The notes: a model not told the origin generated them from the letters alone. DNA of 64,000 bases from Bacteroidota bacterium (GCA_016178785.1 JACOSO010000028.1:1-64000), one strand, 5' to 3'. Positions 28,923 to 39,994 are shown, counted from the stretch's first letter. Numbers and translations: made by a program.

Positions 28923-30383
28923 TTGAGACAATATTTGATTGCTATTGATATCGGCACCACCAGTGCTAAATGTTTTTCGGTTTCACCCGAAGGAGAAATC
29001 ATTTCTTCAGACCAACGATTTTATACCACACACTTTTCGAGACACGGATTTGCAGAGCAAGACCCCGATTTGATTTTTAAATCCGTTATTGAATTGCTCA
29101 AAAATTCTATTATTCCATCTTCACAATGCGTTGGCATCAGTTTCAGCGCAGCCATGCACTCACTTACAGCAATTGACGACCAGGGGCATCTTATTCTTCC
29201 GTTACTAATTTGGTCGGATACCAGAAGCGTGAAGCAATCGAAGAGAATTATTGAATCGGGTTGGGGACAAAAGTTTTATGAAATCACAGGAACACCAATT
29301 CATCCAATGTCTCCGTTATGCAAATTAATTTGGCTGAAGGAAAACGTGCCCGATGTTTTTAATAAGGCTCACAAATTTCTGTCCATCAAAGAATATGTTT
29401 TGTTCCGTTTGACTGGTGAATTAGTGATCGATCATTCAACGGCTTCAGCCACAGGAATATTTGATTTGGAAAAATTGGATTGGTCTGACGAAGTGCTCCG
29501 CTATATAGCCCTTGACAAAGAAAAACTTTCGAGACCCGTGCCTGTGGAGCACCTTCTTTTTCTTCAAAAAAATCAAGCTGCTTATTTGCAGCTAGATGAA
29601 AAAACTCCACTAATCGTTGGCGCCAGTGATGGATGCCTTGCTCAATGGGGAAGTGACGCATTGAGTGGTGACGATATAACCATCACTCTGGGCACGAGCG
29701 CGGCTGTGCGCGTTGCTTCGTCAAGGCGTGAAATAGACCCGCATGGAAAAGTTTTCAATTACATCTTGAATGATAGAAAATTCATTTGTGGCGGTGCCAC
29801 CAATTGCGGGTCAGCATTACTGACTTGGTTTCGAAACTCCATAGATGCGAATGCATCAGAAGATATTCAAGAGTTTGCAAAGCAAAGCTGTCAAGCTCCG
29901 ACAGGTTGTGATGGTCTGTTGACTATTCCATTTCTTTTGGGGGAACGTGCACCGGTATATGATCCCGATGCTTCGGGAATTTTTTGGGGAGTTAAAATGC
30001 ATCACACAAAAATTTATTTTCAACGATCGCTGCTTGAGGGGATTTGTTTTGAGATAAAATGGATACTAGAGACTGTCGAAGAAGTATTTGGAAAAAGAAA
30101 CAATGTAATTGTAAGTGGCGGTATTATTCGCTCCCAAATCTGGCTGCAGTTGCTATGTGATGTAATCGGAAGAAAAATTATCACATACGCTGGAATGGAT
30201 GCCTCTGCTGCTGGGGCGACAAGACTAGGTTTTGAAGCATTAAAGATGGATTATGTTTTACCTAAAGCAAACCCATCAATCATTAACCCTGATCTGAACG
30301 CAACTGCGCTGTACGAAAAGCATTTCCTGATCTTCAAAGAAATATACAATCGACTTAAAGATTTGAAGTTGGAAAATAAATAA
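28923..30383 (+). CDS. gntK: Gluconate kinase, FGGY family
   Basis: A 486-residue FGGY carbohydrate kinase. ATP-phosphate motif DIGTTSAKCFSV (about 8-19), substrate Asp region GISFSAAMHSLTAID, and the C-terminal adenosine motif VSGGIIRSQIWLQLLCDVIGRKI. Followed by 6-phosphogluconate dehydrogenase, which makes gluconate the likely substrate (gluconate to 6-phosphogluconate). The frame is closed upstream by a stop at 28908-28910 and the only initiator giving the complete ATP motif is TTG 28923, an unusual start. Confidence 0.88.
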   Translation: MRQYLIAIDIGTTSAKCFSVSPEGEIISSDQRFYTTHFSRHGFAEQDPDLIFKSVIELLKNSIIPSSQCVGISFSAAMHSLTAIDDQGHLILPLLIWSDTRSVKQSKRIIESGWGQKFYEITGTPIHPMSPLCKLIWLKENVPDVFNKAHKFLSIKEYVLFRLTGELVIDHSTASATGIFDLEKLDWSDEVLRYIALDKEKLSRPVPVEHLLFLQKNQAAYLQLDEKTPLIVGASDGCLAQWGSDALSGDDITITLGTSAAVRVASSRREIDPHGKVFNYILNDRKFICGGATNCGSALLTWFRNSIDANASEDIQEFAKQSCQAPTGCDGLLTIPFLLGERAPVYDPDASGIFWGVKMHHTKIYFQRSLLEGICFEIKWILETVEEVFGKRNNVIVSGGIIRSQIWLQLLCDVIGRKIITYAGMDASAAGATRLGFEALKMDYVLPKANPSIINPDLNATALYEKHFLIFKEIYNRLKDLKLENK

Positions 30384-30436
30384 AGTCAAAATGCCCCGGA
30401 ATACTTTAATTTGTCGCTCAAACAAACATTTCTATC

Positions 30437-30508
30437 ATGGACTATGATGAAATGATTGTTTCGCTTACCGGACTGACCGGAGTATTGATCATGAATCAGT
30501 TGATTTAA
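30437..30508 (+). CDS. Possible 23-codon ORF between gntK and gnd
   Basis: A short frame (MDYDEMIVSLTGLTGVLIMNQLI) fills the gap, ending 11 bases before gnd. It is hydrophobic in its second half. I recognise no family; it could be a leader peptide or chance. Confidence 0.2.
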   Translation: MDYDEMIVSLTGLTGVLIMNQLI

Positions 30509-30519
30509 ATTTATCACAC

Positions 30520-31419
30520 ATGAAAATCGGACTTATTGGACTCGGCAAAATGGGTTATAACCTCGCTCTTAATTTCATAAGCAAAGGCTTTGAAGTGATT
30601 GCTTTCGATACTAATAAATCAAGTAAACATTCAGACGGTAAAATAAAATTTGTTTCATCGATAAGTGAATTTTGTCAAGCACTGCCTCAGCAAAAAATCG
30701 TTTGGCTCATGGTGCCTGCCAACGGTGCGGTGGATACAGTTATTAATGATCTACTTCCTTATTTGACAACGAATGACATCATCATTGACGGGGGAAATTC
30801 GCATTACAAAGAAACAATTTCACGCGCCCAAGGCTTAGAAAAGCGAGGCATTCATTTTCTCGATTGCGGCACCAGTGGTGGCGTGAACGGTGCGTTGCAT
30901 GGAGTCTGTACAATGGTTGGTGGAAAAAAAGAAATTGTTGTCCAATGTGAAAATATTTTCAAGTCGATTTCTGTTTCCGATGGTTATTTGTATTGTGGAA
31001 AAAGCGGTAGCGGGCATTTTGTAAAAATGATCCACAACGGAATTGAATATGGCATGATGCAGTCCATTGCCGAAGGGCTTGAAGTTCTTCATCGCTATGA
31101 TGCTGATGTTGACTTGGCAGCCGTGACAAAATTATGGAACCATGGTTCGGTCGTTCGCAGTTGGCTCATGGAACTTGCTCATGATGCATTGGTAAAAGAT
31201 CAAAATTTAGAATCGATCAAAGGAACAATGCATTCTTCAGGAGAAGGGAAGTGGACGGTCGAGACAGCTTTAGAAATGGGTGTAGCTGCCCCCGTGATTA
31301 CCATGTCGTTGTTGATGCGCTACCGATCACAGACCTCTGATACTTTTGCAGGCAAAGTGGTGGCCGCATTGCGAAACGAATTCGGTGGCCACGCAGTCGA
31401 AAAAAAAAATAAAGGCTAA
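30520..31419 (+). CDS. gnd: 6-phosphogluconate dehydrogenase, short decarboxylating form
   Basis: A 299-residue enzyme of the short type. Rossmann motif [20 protein letters not shown] at the N-terminus, the dehydrogenase signature [21 protein letters not shown] and catalytic region [19 protein letters not shown] with Lys and Asn. Oxidises 6-phosphogluconate to ribulose 5-phosphate and CO2, probably with NAD+ in this branch (inference). Pairs with the gluconate kinase upstream. The stop codon overlaps that of convergent panB. Confidence 0.93.
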   Translation: MKIGLIGLGKMGYNLALNFISKGFEVIAFDTNKSSKHSDGKIKFVSSISEFCQALPQQKIVWLMVPANGAVDTVINDLLPYLTTNDIIIDGGNSHYKETISRAQGLEKRGIHFLDCGTSGGVNGALHGVCTMVGGKKEIVVQCENIFKSISVSDGYLYCGKSGSGHFVKMIHNGIEYGMMQSIAEGLEVLHRYDADVDLAAVTKLWNHGSVVRSWLMELAHDALVKDQNLESIKGTMHSSGEGKWTVETALEMGVAAPVITMSLLMRYRSQTSDTFAGKVVAALRNEFGGHAVEKKNKG

Positions 31420-32237
31420 TACTTCTCGTCTTGGCTCGGAAATGTTTTTGCCTTTACATCAGCTACATAATTGTTTACGGCAGATGTAACTACCGAATTC
31501 AAGTCAGCATATCTGCGCAAAAAACGCGGTTTGAATTCTTGCGTAATCCCTAGCATATCTTGCATCACCAGCACTTGTCCATCCACGTCAGGGCCTGCTC
31601 CAATTCCAATCACCGGGATGCTCAACTTTGAAGAAACTTTTTTTGCCAACTCGGCCGGAATCTTTTCCAGCACAAGACCGAAACAGCCACATTCTTGTAA
31701 CAGCTGTGCATCTTCAATCAATTTGTTTGCTTCCGCCTCTTCTTTGGCCCGAACAGAATATGTTCCAAACTTGTAAATGGATTGAGGGGTCAATCCCAAG
31801 TGTCCCATTACCGGAACACCTGCACTTAAAATTCTTAGTACAGAATCTTTCACCTCTGCTCCTCCCTCCAACTTTACTGCATGTGCCCCAGATTCTTTCA
31901 TGATACGTATGGATGAACGGAGTGCTTCGCCCGAACTTCCCTGATAATATCCGAATGGAATATCTACAATTACAAGAGCGCGATTAACCGCCTTCACTAC
32001 GGAGGTGGCATGATATATCATCTGATCAAGTGTAATAGGAAGCGTTGTCTCATTACCTGCCATTACATTCGAGGCTGAATCTCCAACTAAAATCACATCA
32101 ATGCCTGCGCCATCGATTATACGAGCCATACTGTAATCGTAAGCCGTAAGCATCGCAATCTTTTCACCGCGATTCTTCATCTCCTGAAGTTGGTGAGTCG
32201 TGATTTTTTTGATTTCGGTTTTTTTATGAACAGACAT
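31416..32237 (-). CDS. panB: 3-methyl-2-oxobutanoate hydroxymethyltransferase
   Basis: A 273-residue TIM-barrel enzyme that makes ketopantoate, the first step of pantothenate synthesis. Family motifs: [33 protein letters not shown] (Mg2+ Asp in GDS), [16 protein letters not shown] and [17 protein letters not shown] with the catalytic Glu in [10 protein letters not shown]. Convergent with gnd (four shared bases), so no terminator lies between. Its upstream gap holds a word repeat. Confidence 0.97.
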   Translation of the reverse strand: MSVHKKTEIKKITTHQLQEMKNRGEKIAMLTAYDYSMARIIDGAGIDVILVGDSASNVMAGNETTLPITLDQMIYHATSVVKAVNRALVIVDIPFGYYQGSSGEALRSSIRIMKESGAHAVKLEGGAEVKDSVLRILSAGVPVMGHLGLTPQSIYKFGTYSVRAKEEAEANKLIEDAQLLQECGCFGLVLEKIPAELAKKVSSKLSIPVIGIGAGPDVDGQVLVMQDMLGITQEFKPRFLRRYADLNSVVTSAVNNYVADVKAKTFPSQDEKY

Positions 32238-32241
32238 ATTG

Positions 32242-32310
32242 ATTCAAGGTTTCAAATTCAAGATTCAAGATCGCGTTTAATTTTAAATTTTAAACTTTGA
32301 ATCTTGAATT
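32242..32310. repeat. Inverted repeat of TTCAAGATTCAAG words (panB-pyrR gap)
   Basis: TTTCAAATTCAAGATTCAAG on the left and TTTGAATCTTGAATT on the right around an AT-rich centre. Same word family as 1631-1747 and 14765-14868. May end the eno-lrp-pyrR transcript. Confidence 0.7.
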
Positions 32311-32818
32311 ATCGCAGATAAACAGCTGCATCCTTACCCAACTTCACTTCAACGTGATCTGTTAGTGTGGTGGTTAGTTCAAAACCCGTGTAAGTTGGCA
32401 CGATTGGAAATAAAGTATGACTGCGATTTACAAGGACTGCAACCTCCACTTTTTTTACCTCCGCCAGCAAAAAGGGTTTCATCCCATATGCAAGTGTTCG
32501 TGCAGAGTTAAGCACATCGTCAATAAGTATGACGCATTTTTTTTTCAAGTCTTTAACAGATGAATCGATGGCAACTTCACTTTGAATGGGCGCGAGTTTG
32601 TCTAAAGAGACTTTAACTAAAAGCGTTTTAATTGATGAAATAGCATTCAATTCTTTTTCCAAAATTTTCGCGAATGCATAGCCTTGCCCATCAATGCCGG
32701 CCAGCACGATTGATTTTTCAGAAAAATTGTTTTCGTAAATCTCGAATGCGATCCTTCGGATTTTTTGGCTCACTTGTTTTGTGTTGAGCACCAAAGATTT
32801 TTTTTCGGCCGCGCTCAT
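32309..32818 (-). CDS. PyrR-like phosphoribosyltransferase
   Basis: A 169-residue type I phosphoribosyltransferase. The PRPP-binding loop is CVILIDDVLNSARTLAYGM (about 98-116), the N-terminal RRIAFEIYENNF and the C-terminal VNRSHTLFPI...GFELTTTLTDHVEVKL match the PyrR/uracil-PRTase group. PyrR proteins regulate pyrimidine genes and have some UPRTase activity; which applies here is not clear. It overlaps the Lrp gene by four bases (ATGA) in an eno-lrp-pyrR operon. Confidence 0.82.
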   Translation of the reverse strand: MSAAEKKSLVLNTKQVSQKIRRIAFEIYENNFSEKSIVLAGIDGQGYAFAKILEKELNAISSIKTLLVKVSLDKLAPIQSEVAIDSSVKDLKKKCVILIDDVLNSARTLAYGMKPFLLAEVKKVEVAVLVNRSHTLFPIVPTYTGFELTTTLTDHVEVKLGKDAAVYLR

Positions 32819-33282
32819 GGCAACGGAATAACGCGGCTGTCTTTAAAGGTCGATAAGATTACAGTAGAGTGCATGTTATCAACCCCTTCAATGTTGGTCA
32901 TTTTTTCCAACATAAGATTTTGATAAGCAGGAATATCAGACGCAACAACTTTCAAAATAAAATCGGCCTGACCTGTTACATGGTGACATTCCACAACTTC
33001 AGGAATTTTACTAATGGCCTTAGTGAATTTCTCTATATTTTCCTTGTTGTGTCCTTTAAGAGAAACGGTAACAAAAGTGCATACACCAAGGCCGATGCTG
33101 GCCATGTCAACTACAGCATGGTAACTCTTGATAATTCCCTGAGTCTCCAATTTTTTTACTCGCTCCAACGTTGGTGCTGGCGATAAACCTATTTCCTGCG
33201 CGAGCTGTGCATTCGTAATATTCGAATTGGCTTGCAGCAAGGCAAGTATTTTCTTGTCGATAGAGTCGAGTTTGATTTTCAT
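32815..33282 (-). CDS. Lrp/AsnC family transcriptional regulator
   Basis: 155 residues. N-terminal winged HTH (LDSIDKKILALLQANSNITNAQLAQEIGLSPAPTLERVKKLE, abbreviated positions 4-46) followed by the ligand-binding RAM/ACT-like domain with VVECHHVTGQADFILKVVASD. Binds DNA as dimers to octamers with amino-acid effectors in the family; targets here unknown. Three bases after eno and overlapping the pyrR-like gene. Confidence 0.93.
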   Translation of the reverse strand: MKIKLDSIDKKILALLQANSNITNAQLAQEIGLSPAPTLERVKKLETQGIIKSYHAVVDMASIGLGVCTFVTVSLKGHNKENIEKFTKAISKIPEVVECHHVTGQADFILKVVASDIPAYQNLMLEKMTNIEGVDNMHSTVILSTFKDSRVIPLP

Positions 33283-33285
33283 GTT

Positions 33286-34584
<1,299 letters not shown>

Positions 34585-34606
34585 TTAAGATTTTATATTT
34601 TCTTCG

Positions 34607-34940
34607 TTAGGTCTTTAATGAAGCAGTGAAGATAGCAATGAATTCATCGGATTCCTTCATCAGGAAACTGAGTTCTTTGTCATTACGCTCAAGCAAATCG
34701 ATGTCAGCAAGAAACGTAAGCCAGAAATTACTTTCATCGGCCTCTTCAAGGGCAATTTTTATTTTATTTCCGAAATCAGTCATGGATTTAACCCGATTAG
34801 CGGCTTGATAGTTTGCAGCTACATTTAAGCAGTTGGAAGGTCACAACTTCAGCAGCTTCTTATTTCGGTATTCGTTCCAATAATTTAAAAACTCGTACTG
34901 CAAAATCACTCGTTTGTCTTAGTAGTTCATTCTTATCCAC
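34607..34940 (-). pseudogene. Four-helix-bundle (S23/IVP-type) protein, degenerate
   Basis: Between carA and eno, the minus strand reads NELLRQTSDFAVRVFKLLERIPK, then a stop, EAAEVVTFQLLK in the same frame, then after a frame change AANYQAANRVKSMTDFGNKIK, IALEEADESNFWLTFL and on to a stop at 34607. This is the plan of the small four-helix-bundle proteins found in 23S rRNA intervening sequences and free in Bacteroidota chromosomes. One nonsense codon and a small deletion in the 'SGTSV' loop inactivate it. The only possible in-frame start I see is GTG 34940. Confidence 0.8.
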
Positions 34941-34962
34941 AGCACAATTCTAAAATCTAAAA

Positions 34963-36069
34963 TCATCCTACTAATTCCTTTTTGCCTTCCTTTACCATAG
35001 ACACAAATTGATCGAAAAGATAATTAGAGTCATGAGGGCCTGGCGATGCTTCCGGATGATACTGTACCGAAAACGCTTTTCTATCTTTTAACCGAATGCC
35101 CATGATCGTATTGTCGTTAAGATGCATATGCGTCACTTCTACGTTTGGATTTTTCTCAATGTCCTTTTCACTCACTCCAAAGCCATGATTCTGCGAAGTC
35201 ATTTCACCCAAACCCGTGATTAGGTTTTTTACAGGGTGATTAAGTCCACGGTGGCCGTGGTGCATTTTGTACGTGGAAAGGCCACATGCAAGCGCTAATA
35301 TTTGATGTCCCAGGCAAATACCAAAAACCGGTTTATCTGTTGCCAAAATATCTTGAACGGTTTTAATAGCATAGTCCATCACTGAAGGATCCCCAGGCCC
35401 ATTGGACAAAAAGTATCCGTCAGGGTTCCAAGACTCCATTTCACTTAAAGTTGTTTTGGCGGGGAAGACCTGCACATAACATCCGCGTGAAGCCAGGTTT
35501 CTCAGGATGTTTGTTTTTATTCCATAATCAAGAGCTGCGATTTTTATAGATGCCTTGGCGTCCCCTACAAAGTAAGGCTTCTTTGTGCTCACCACCGATG
35601 AAAGCTCAAGTCCATCCATGGAGGGGACTTTTTTCAATTCTTCTTTCAATTGCTCGGGTGTGTGATCAGATGAAATAATGGCGTTCATTGCACCCTTGCT
35701 GCGGATGTGACGCACGAGTTTTCGCGTATCTAAGTCGGCTATGCCCACCACATTGTTTCTCTCTAAATAGTCTTGCAAACTTTCTTTCGAGGTCTTGCGA
35801 CTGAATTCATCAGAAAAATCGTTGACAACAATTCCACTGATTTGAGGTCGACCGGATTCTTGTTCATCATTCACGGTACCGTAATTGCCAATGTGGGCAG
35901 TGGTAGTGACCACAATCTGGCCATAGTAAGACGGATCGGTATAAATTTCCTGGTAACCCGTCATCCCCGTGTTGAAACAGATTTCGCCCCCAGAAGTGCC
36001 GCGTTTGCCAATGGCCCGGCCTTCTAATAATAAACCATCTGCAAGAAGTAAGTACGCTTTGTCGCCCAT
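34963..36069 (-). CDS. carA: Carbamoyl-phosphate synthase small subunit
   Basis: A 368-residue glutamine amidotransferase subunit supplying ammonia for carbamoyl phosphate (arginine and pyrimidine synthesis). The N-terminal domain includes CFNTGMTGYQEIYTDPSY; the class I GATase domain has the nucleophile motif FGICLGHQILALACG and the His-Glu pair VQYHPEASPGP. carB is not in the window. Downstream of rplQ on the same strand but separated by an oppositely oriented small gene. Confidence 0.97.
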   Translation of the reverse strand: MGDKAYLLLADGLLLEGRAIGKRGTSGGEICFNTGMTGYQEIYTDPSYYGQIVVTTTAHIGNYGTVNDEQESGRPQISGIVVNDFSDEFSRKTSKESLQDYLERNNVVGIADLDTRKLVRHIRSKGAMNAIISSDHTPEQLKEELKKVPSMDGLELSSVVSTKKPYFVGDAKASIKIAALDYGIKTNILRNLASRGCYVQVFPAKTTLSEMESWNPDGYFLSNGPGDPSVMDYAIKTVQDILATDKPVFGICLGHQILALACGLSTYKMHHGHRGLNHPVKNLITGLGEMTSQNHGFGVSEKDIEKNPNVEVTHMHLNDNTIMGIRLKDRKAFSVQYHPEASPGPHDSNYLFDQFVSMVKEGKKELVG

Positions 36070-36085
36070 GTGAAGATAAATTTTG

Positions 36086-36093
36086 CAAAAATA
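36086..36093 (-). promoter_or_regulatory. Probable carA -7 element
   Basis: TATTTTTG on the minus strand fits TAnnTTTG exactly; the predicted start is about 10 bases before the carA ATG, giving a very short leader. The -33 region (TGTT at 36113-36116) is weak. Confidence 0.45.
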
Positions 36094-36160
36094 ACTCCTC
36101 TAGCCCTAATCGAACAGGTATTTTTTTTCGAAATTTATGCGAACGACTATCTCCAGTACC

Positions 36161-36442
36161 ATGAAAATGTCCCATCTGCTTTTATTCTGTCTAATGTTGA
36201 CTTGTGGCCTGGCCTTTTCACAGGATAAGGATAAGGAATTGAAGGCTAAAAAACTCACTAAAGAGGAGGCCGCCAATCTTACTACCGAGCAGCGCCTTGC
36301 CCATGAGAACGCCCGTAAGACCAAGGGAGGCAAGAAAAAAATGTCGACCAAGCAAAAGGTAAGGGTCGAAAAAAGCCAAGCGCGCTCCGCAAAACACACA
36401 AAAGCTCCGAAATCAAGCGCAAGGCCCAAACCGAAAGGCTAA
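36161..36442 (+). CDS. Small secreted basic protein
   Basis: About 93 residues with a signal peptide (MKMSHLLLFCLMLTCGLAFSQ) and a mature part of about 70 residues dominated by Lys, Arg, Ala and Ser (KKLTKEEAANLTTEQRLAHENARKT, then KGGKKKMSTKQKVRVEKS). An upstream ATG at 36137 is possible but gives a poorer signal peptide. No family recognised; the high positive charge suggests binding to an acidic polymer, which is inference. Convergent with rplQ through a shared terminator. Confidence 0.6.
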   Translation: MKMSHLLLFCLMLTCGLAFSQDKDKELKAKKLTKEEAANLTTEQRLAHENARKTKGGKKKMSTKQKVRVEKSQARSAKHTKAPKSSARPKPKG

Positions 36443-36462
36443 ATCCGGTGGTTGTGGGCAAA

Positions 36463-36492
36463 AAAAAGGATTGAACCTTCGCTCAATCCTTT
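36463..36492. terminator. Bidirectional terminator between the secreted basic protein gene and rplQ
   Basis: AAAAGGATTGA and TCAATCCTTTT form a perfect 11-bp stem with an 8-base loop; A-tracts and T-tracts on both sides suit both strands. It ends the ribosomal superoperon on the minus strand. Confidence 0.93.
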
Positions 36493-36513
36493 TCTAAAAA
36501 TCAGTCGACTTTA

Positions 36514-37023
36514 TTATTCCTTCTTCTTAGTCGTTTTCTTGGCAGCTTTCTTCGGCTTCTCATCAGTAGTCGCTTCAGCAGTCTCTGTACTTTCTTCCTT
36601 TTTGCCTTTGCCGCCTCTGCGGGTCTTGGCTTTCTTAGCCGAACCATCTTTTTTGTAAAGATCGTTGAAGTCAACGAGCTCCATCATGCACATGTCAGCT
36701 GCATCGCCTAAACGAACATCGCTCAATTTAATGATGCGTGTGTAACCTCCTGGCCTGTCTGTAGTACGGCCGGCTACTTCGCCAAACAAAGTCTTAACAG
36801 ATTCCTTGTTTTGTAAGTAAGAGAAAACAGTTCTACGTGAGTGAGTAGAATCAGTCTTCGCTTTTGTGATCAATGGCTCTACATATTTTCTAAGTTCTTT
36901 GGCCTTAGCAACTGTAGTTGTGATTCTCTTATTGAGGATCAGTGATGATGCCATGTTGGAAAGAAGGGCATGCCTGTGAGCAGACGTTCTTCCCAAATGG
37001 TTTACTTTTTTACCGTGTCTCAT
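36514..37023 (-). CDS. rplQ: 50S ribosomal protein L17
   Basis: 169 residues. The conserved core ([29 protein letters not shown] ... about 1-120) is followed by a lineage-type Lys/Ala/Glu-rich tail (about 125-169, [12 protein letters not shown]). Last gene of the superoperon; its start shares one base with the rpoA stop. Confidence 0.98.
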   Translation of the reverse strand: MRHGKKVNHLGRTSAHRHALLSNMASSLILNKRITTTVAKAKELRKYVEPLITKAKTDSTHSRRTVFSYLQNKESVKTLFGEVAGRTTDRPGGYTRIIKLSDVRLGDAADMCMMELVDFNDLYKKDGSAKKAKTRRGGKGKKEESTETAEATTDEKPKKAAKKTTKKKE

Positions 37024-38012
37024 TAGTCTTCGTCCAGTTTATATTTGGCAAGATCCATTCCGAAAGTCAGGTTTTTGTCTGAAACCAACTGCTCTAATTC
37101 GGCAAGTGACTTCTTTCCAAAATTTCTGAATTTCATCATGTCAGAAATATCTAGTTGTACAAGATCACCCAATGTTTTTACATCGGCTGCCTTGAGGCAG
37201 TTGTAGGCGCGAACTGAAAGATCAAGATCATGCAATTGCGTCTTCAACAGCTTGCGCATGTGCAACATCTCCTCATCTACCTGCTCAACTTCAGCATCTT
37301 TTGAAGTTTCGAGTTCGATGGACTTATCAGAGAATAAACGGAAGTGCTGAATCAAAATGAAAGCTGCACCTTCCAACGCTTTTTCCGGGTGAATCGATCC
37401 GTCTGTTTCGATCTCAACCATCAATTTTTCGTAGTCCGTTTTTTGCTCAACGCGCGTGTTCTCAACGCTGTACTTTACATTCTTGATTGGAGTGAAAATG
37501 GCATCGATCGGAATAAAACCGAAAACCTGTTCGTTTGGCTTATTCTCTTCCGCTGGCAAATAGCCACGACCTTTTTCTACAGTCAATTCAATTTCGAAGT
37601 GAGCTGATTCATCCAGATTACAGATCACCTGATCGGCATTCAAGATTTCGAATCCAGAAGTAAACTTGGCAATATCACCAGCCTTGAACTGCTTCTGTTT
37701 TTTGATGTTCACAACAATCTTTGTGTCGTTAGTATCACCTACTTTTCTGAAGCGAACTTGCTTCAGGTTCAAAATGATTTCGGCTACATCTTCTACTACA
37801 CCTTCAATGGTTGAGAATTCGTGCAATACGCCCGGAACTTTAATTCCAGTGATAGCATATCCTTCCAATGAAGACAATAAAATTCTTCTTAGTGCATTGC
37901 CGATAGTTACACCATATCCTTTTTCCAAAGGCTTAAAGGTGAAGAGGCCATGGAAGTCATCCGACTTTTCCATTACCACTTTATCCGGCATTTGAAATGC
38001 TAATATTGACAT
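37023..38012 (-). CDS. rpoA: DNA-directed RNA polymerase subunit alpha
   Basis: A 329-residue scaffold subunit. N-terminal domain with [23 protein letters not shown] (dimer and beta contact), linker, and C-terminal domain (about 255-320) with [23 protein letters not shown] and [13 protein letters not shown] that contacts activators and UP elements. Normal length. Follows rpsD by 26 bases. Confidence 0.99.
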   Translation of the reverse strand: MSILAFQMPDKVVMEKSDDFHGLFTFKPLEKGYGVTIGNALRRILLSSLEGYAITGIKVPGVLHEFSTIEGVVEDVAEIILNLKQVRFRKVGDTNDTKIVVNIKKQKQFKAGDIAKFTSGFEILNADQVICNLDESAHFEIELTVEKGRGYLPAEENKPNEQVFGFIPIDAIFTPIKNVKYSVENTRVEQKTDYEKLMVEIETDGSIHPEKALEGAAFILIQHFRLFSDKSIELETSKDAEVEQVDEEMLHMRKLLKTQLHDLDLSVRAYNCLKAADVKTLGDLVQLDISDMMKFRNFGKKSLAELEQLVSDKNLTFGMDLAKYKLDED

Positions 38013-38038
38013 AAGCTGCTTGCGTTTTGTTTCAAGGA

Positions 38039-38644
38039 TTATTTCGAGTACAATTCAACGATCAACTGTTCATTGATGTTTTCAGGAATATCTTCTCTGG
38101 GCGGAAGGTTGATCAATTTGCCTTCCAATTCTTTTCCGTCCCACTCTAACCAGTTGTATTTCTTTACACCTTGTATAGAAAGAGAGTTGGTAATAGACTC
38201 CAGTGATTTTGATTTCTCACGAACGGCAATTTTATCGCCTGCACGCAAGGTAGCTGAAGGAATATTCAGAACGTCACCATTCACCAAAATGTGTTTGTGC
38301 ACAACCAGCTGACGAGCTGCTCTGCGTGTAGGAGCAATACCTAAGCGGTACACCGTGTTATCGAGGCGTGCTTCCAAAAGCTGGAGCAGCACCTCACCGG
38401 TTACACCTTTTTTACGAGTGGCTTTATCGAACGTGTTTTCGAACTGACGCTCAAGCACTCCGTAGATGTATTTTGCCTTCTGCTTTTCGGCTAACTGGGT
38501 AGCGTATTCAGAGAGTTTTCTCTTCTTAGTTTTTCCATGCTGGCCAGGCGCATAGTTCTTTTTCGCCAGAACTTTGCTCTCCCCCATAACGGGCTCGTTG
38601 AATTTTCTGGATATTCTTACTTTAGGGCCGGTGTATCTTGCCAT
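38039..38644 (-). CDS. rpsD: 30S ribosomal protein S4
   Basis: 201 residues, an early 16S rRNA binder. S4 RNA-binding domain about 92-155 ([30 protein letters not shown]). No cysteines, so it is the zinc-free form. Sits between rpsK and rpoA as in most bacteria. Confidence 0.98.
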   Translation of the reverse strand: MARYTGPKVRISRKFNEPVMGESKVLAKKNYAPGQHGKTKKRKLSEYATQLAEKQKAKYIYGVLERQFENTFDKATRKKGVTGEVLLQLLEARLDNTVYRLGIAPTRRAARQLVVHKHILVNGDVLNIPSATLRAGDKIAVREKSKSLESITNSLSIQGVKKYNWLEWDGKELEGKLINLPPREDIPENINEQLIVELYSK

Positions 38645-38662
38645 GATCTATTCGTTCAATGA

Positions 38663-39070
38663 TTAAACTCTTCTTTTCTTAGGAGGACGGCAACCGTTGT
38701 GCGGTAGCGGAGTCATGTCCTTAATCTGCATTACTTCAATACCAGCTGCTGCAAGACTGCGGATTGCAGACTCACGACCAGCGCCAGGTCCTTTTACAAA
38801 CACCTCCACTTTGCGCAAGCCTTGCTCAAAAGCTTTTGTTGCAGCTTCTTGCGCAGCCACCTGAGCTGCATACGGAGTGTTTTTCTTGGAACCCTTGAAG
38901 CCCATCTTCCCAGCTGATGCCCAAGCCACTACTTGGCCGGTGCTGTTAGTCAGCGAAATGATGATGTTGTTGAATGTCGCACGGATGTGAGCCTGGCCTA
39001 TGGCCTCAACCACTACGGTGCGCTTCTTGCTTTTATCTTTCTTCTTTTCAGCTACTGGTGTTGCTGCCAT
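38663..39070 (-). CDS. rpsK: 30S ribosomal protein S11
   Basis: 135 residues with the S11 core [36 protein letters not shown] and the C-terminal [18 protein letters not shown]. The N-terminus has an extra Lys-rich stretch ([13 protein letters not shown]). Platform protein of the 30S subunit. Confidence 0.98.
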   Translation of the reverse strand: MAATPVAEKKKDKSKKRTVVVEAIGQAHIRATFNNIIISLTNSTGQVVAWASAGKMGFKGSKKNTPYAAQVAAQEAATKAFEQGLRKVEVFVKGPGAGRESAIRSLAAAGIEVMQIKDMTPLPHNGCRPPKKRRV

Positions 39071-39072
39071 AT

Positions 39073-39166
39073 TCTTAGTCTTTAGTACTTAGTATTGAGT
39101 CCTTAGTTTCTAAGCCTTGAGTCATCGTCCAGCATCTTAAGACTTAGGACTAGTGACTCAGGACTA
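39073..39166. repeat. AGTCTTTAGTACTTAG-word repeat (rpsM-rpsK gap)
   Basis: Words TTAGTCTTTAGTACTTAG, TTGAGTCCTTAG and TTGAGTCATCG, then complements CTTAAGACTTAGGAC and TGACTCAGGACT. A 98-base insertion-like stretch inside a ribosomal operon that elsewhere has gaps under 40 bases. Confidence 0.7.
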
Positions 39167-39168
39167 TT

Positions 39169-39549
39169 TTATCCTTTAACTGCCTTCTTTTTGTTCGCTA
39201 CGGTCTTACGCTTACCCTTACGAGTGCGCGCGTTGTTCTTCGTAGTTTGTCCACGCACAGGAAGTCCTCTGCGGTGACGAAGCCCACGGTAACATCCGAT
39301 ATCCATCAATCGCTTAATGCTTAATTGGATCTCAGACTTGAGTGAACCCTCTATACGGAAGCCTTCAGCAATGATTGAGCGAATCAAATTCGACTCTTCA
39401 TCGTTCCAGTCTTTCACCTTCTTGTCCAGGTCTACGTTAGCCTTCGCAAGAATCTTTTGGGCTGACCTGCGGCCAATACCAAAAATGTAGGTGAGGCTGA
39501 TTTCGCCCCGCTTGTTGTCCGGAATATCTACACCTGCTATACGTGCCAT
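39169..39549 (-). CDS. rpsM: 30S ribosomal protein S13
   Basis: 126 residues. [26 protein letters not shown] start, helix-two-turns-helix region, and the basic tail [23 protein letters not shown] that contacts the P-site tRNA and the subunit bridge. Confidence 0.98.
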   Translation of the reverse strand: MARIAGVDIPDNKRGEISLTYIFGIGRRSAQKILAKANVDLDKKVKDWNDEESNLIRSIIAEGFRIEGSLKSEIQLSIKRLMDIGCYRGLRHRRGLPVRGQTTKNNARTRKGKRKTVANKKKAVKG

Positions 39550-39552
39550 ATA

Positions 39553-39669
39553 TTATCCTTGTCTTTGTTTATACCGTGGATTCTTTTTGTTGATTACATA
39601 CAACTTGCCTTTGCGTCTGATGATCTTGCAATCAGCGCTCCGTTTCTTTATTGATGCTCTTACCTTCAT
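39553..39669 (-). CDS. rpmJ: 50S ribosomal protein L36
   Basis: 38 residues ([20 protein letters not shown] then [18 protein letters not shown]). Only one of the four zinc ligands of C+ L36 proteins remains (Cys14), so this is the zinc-independent C- form. Three bases before rpsM. Confidence 0.95.
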   Translation of the reverse strand: MKVRASIKKRSADCKIIRRKGKLYVINKKNPRYKQRQG

Positions 39670-39670
39670 A

Positions 39671-39778
39671 GTCCTGAGTCGTTAGTCCTGAGTCCTGAGT
39701 TTAAATTCTTTGTCTTTGATCCTCTTGCCGAAGTCTTCTGTATTTTACTAAAGACTATCGACTCAAGACTAAAGACTA
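39671..39778. repeat. GTCCTGAGTC-word repeat (infA-rpmJ gap)
   Basis: GTCCTGAGTCGTTAGTCCTG with another copy of GAGTC, a 60-base middle, then AAGACTATCGACTCAAGAC with AAAGACT. Same word family as 6068-6127 and 39073-39166. Confidence 0.7.
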
Positions 39779-39994
39779 TTTATACCTAAAAGTTATCCTA
39801 CCCTTTGTCAAATCGTAGGGAGACATTTCTAATCTCACCCTGTCGCCCGGTAAAATGCGAATGTAATGCATCCTCATCTTGCCTGAAATATGCGCCAACA
39901 CTTCGTGCCCGTTTTCCAACTGCACTTTAAACATCGCATTGGACAAAGCCTCTTGTATTGTTCCGTCTTGTTCTATTGACTTTTGCTTCGCCAC
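39776..39994 (-). CDS. infA: Translation initiation factor IF-1
   Basis: 72 residues, a single OB fold ([53 protein letters not shown] by region) that occupies the A site during initiation. The start overlaps the end of map by 22 bases, indicating coupled translation. Confidence 0.98.
   Translation of the reverse strand: MAKQKSIEQDGTIQEALSNAMFKVQLENGHEVLAHISGKMRMHYIRILPGDRVRLEMSPYDLTKGRITFRYK

Noticed and set aside
34626-34808. 60-codon plus-strand frame between eno and carA
   Set aside because: It is the reverse complement of the degenerate four-helix-bundle gene.
39073-39778. Possible CRISPR-like repeats in the rpsM/infA spacers
   Set aside because: Repeat units are 7-12 bases, drift freely and lack regular spacers; inverted not direct architecture.
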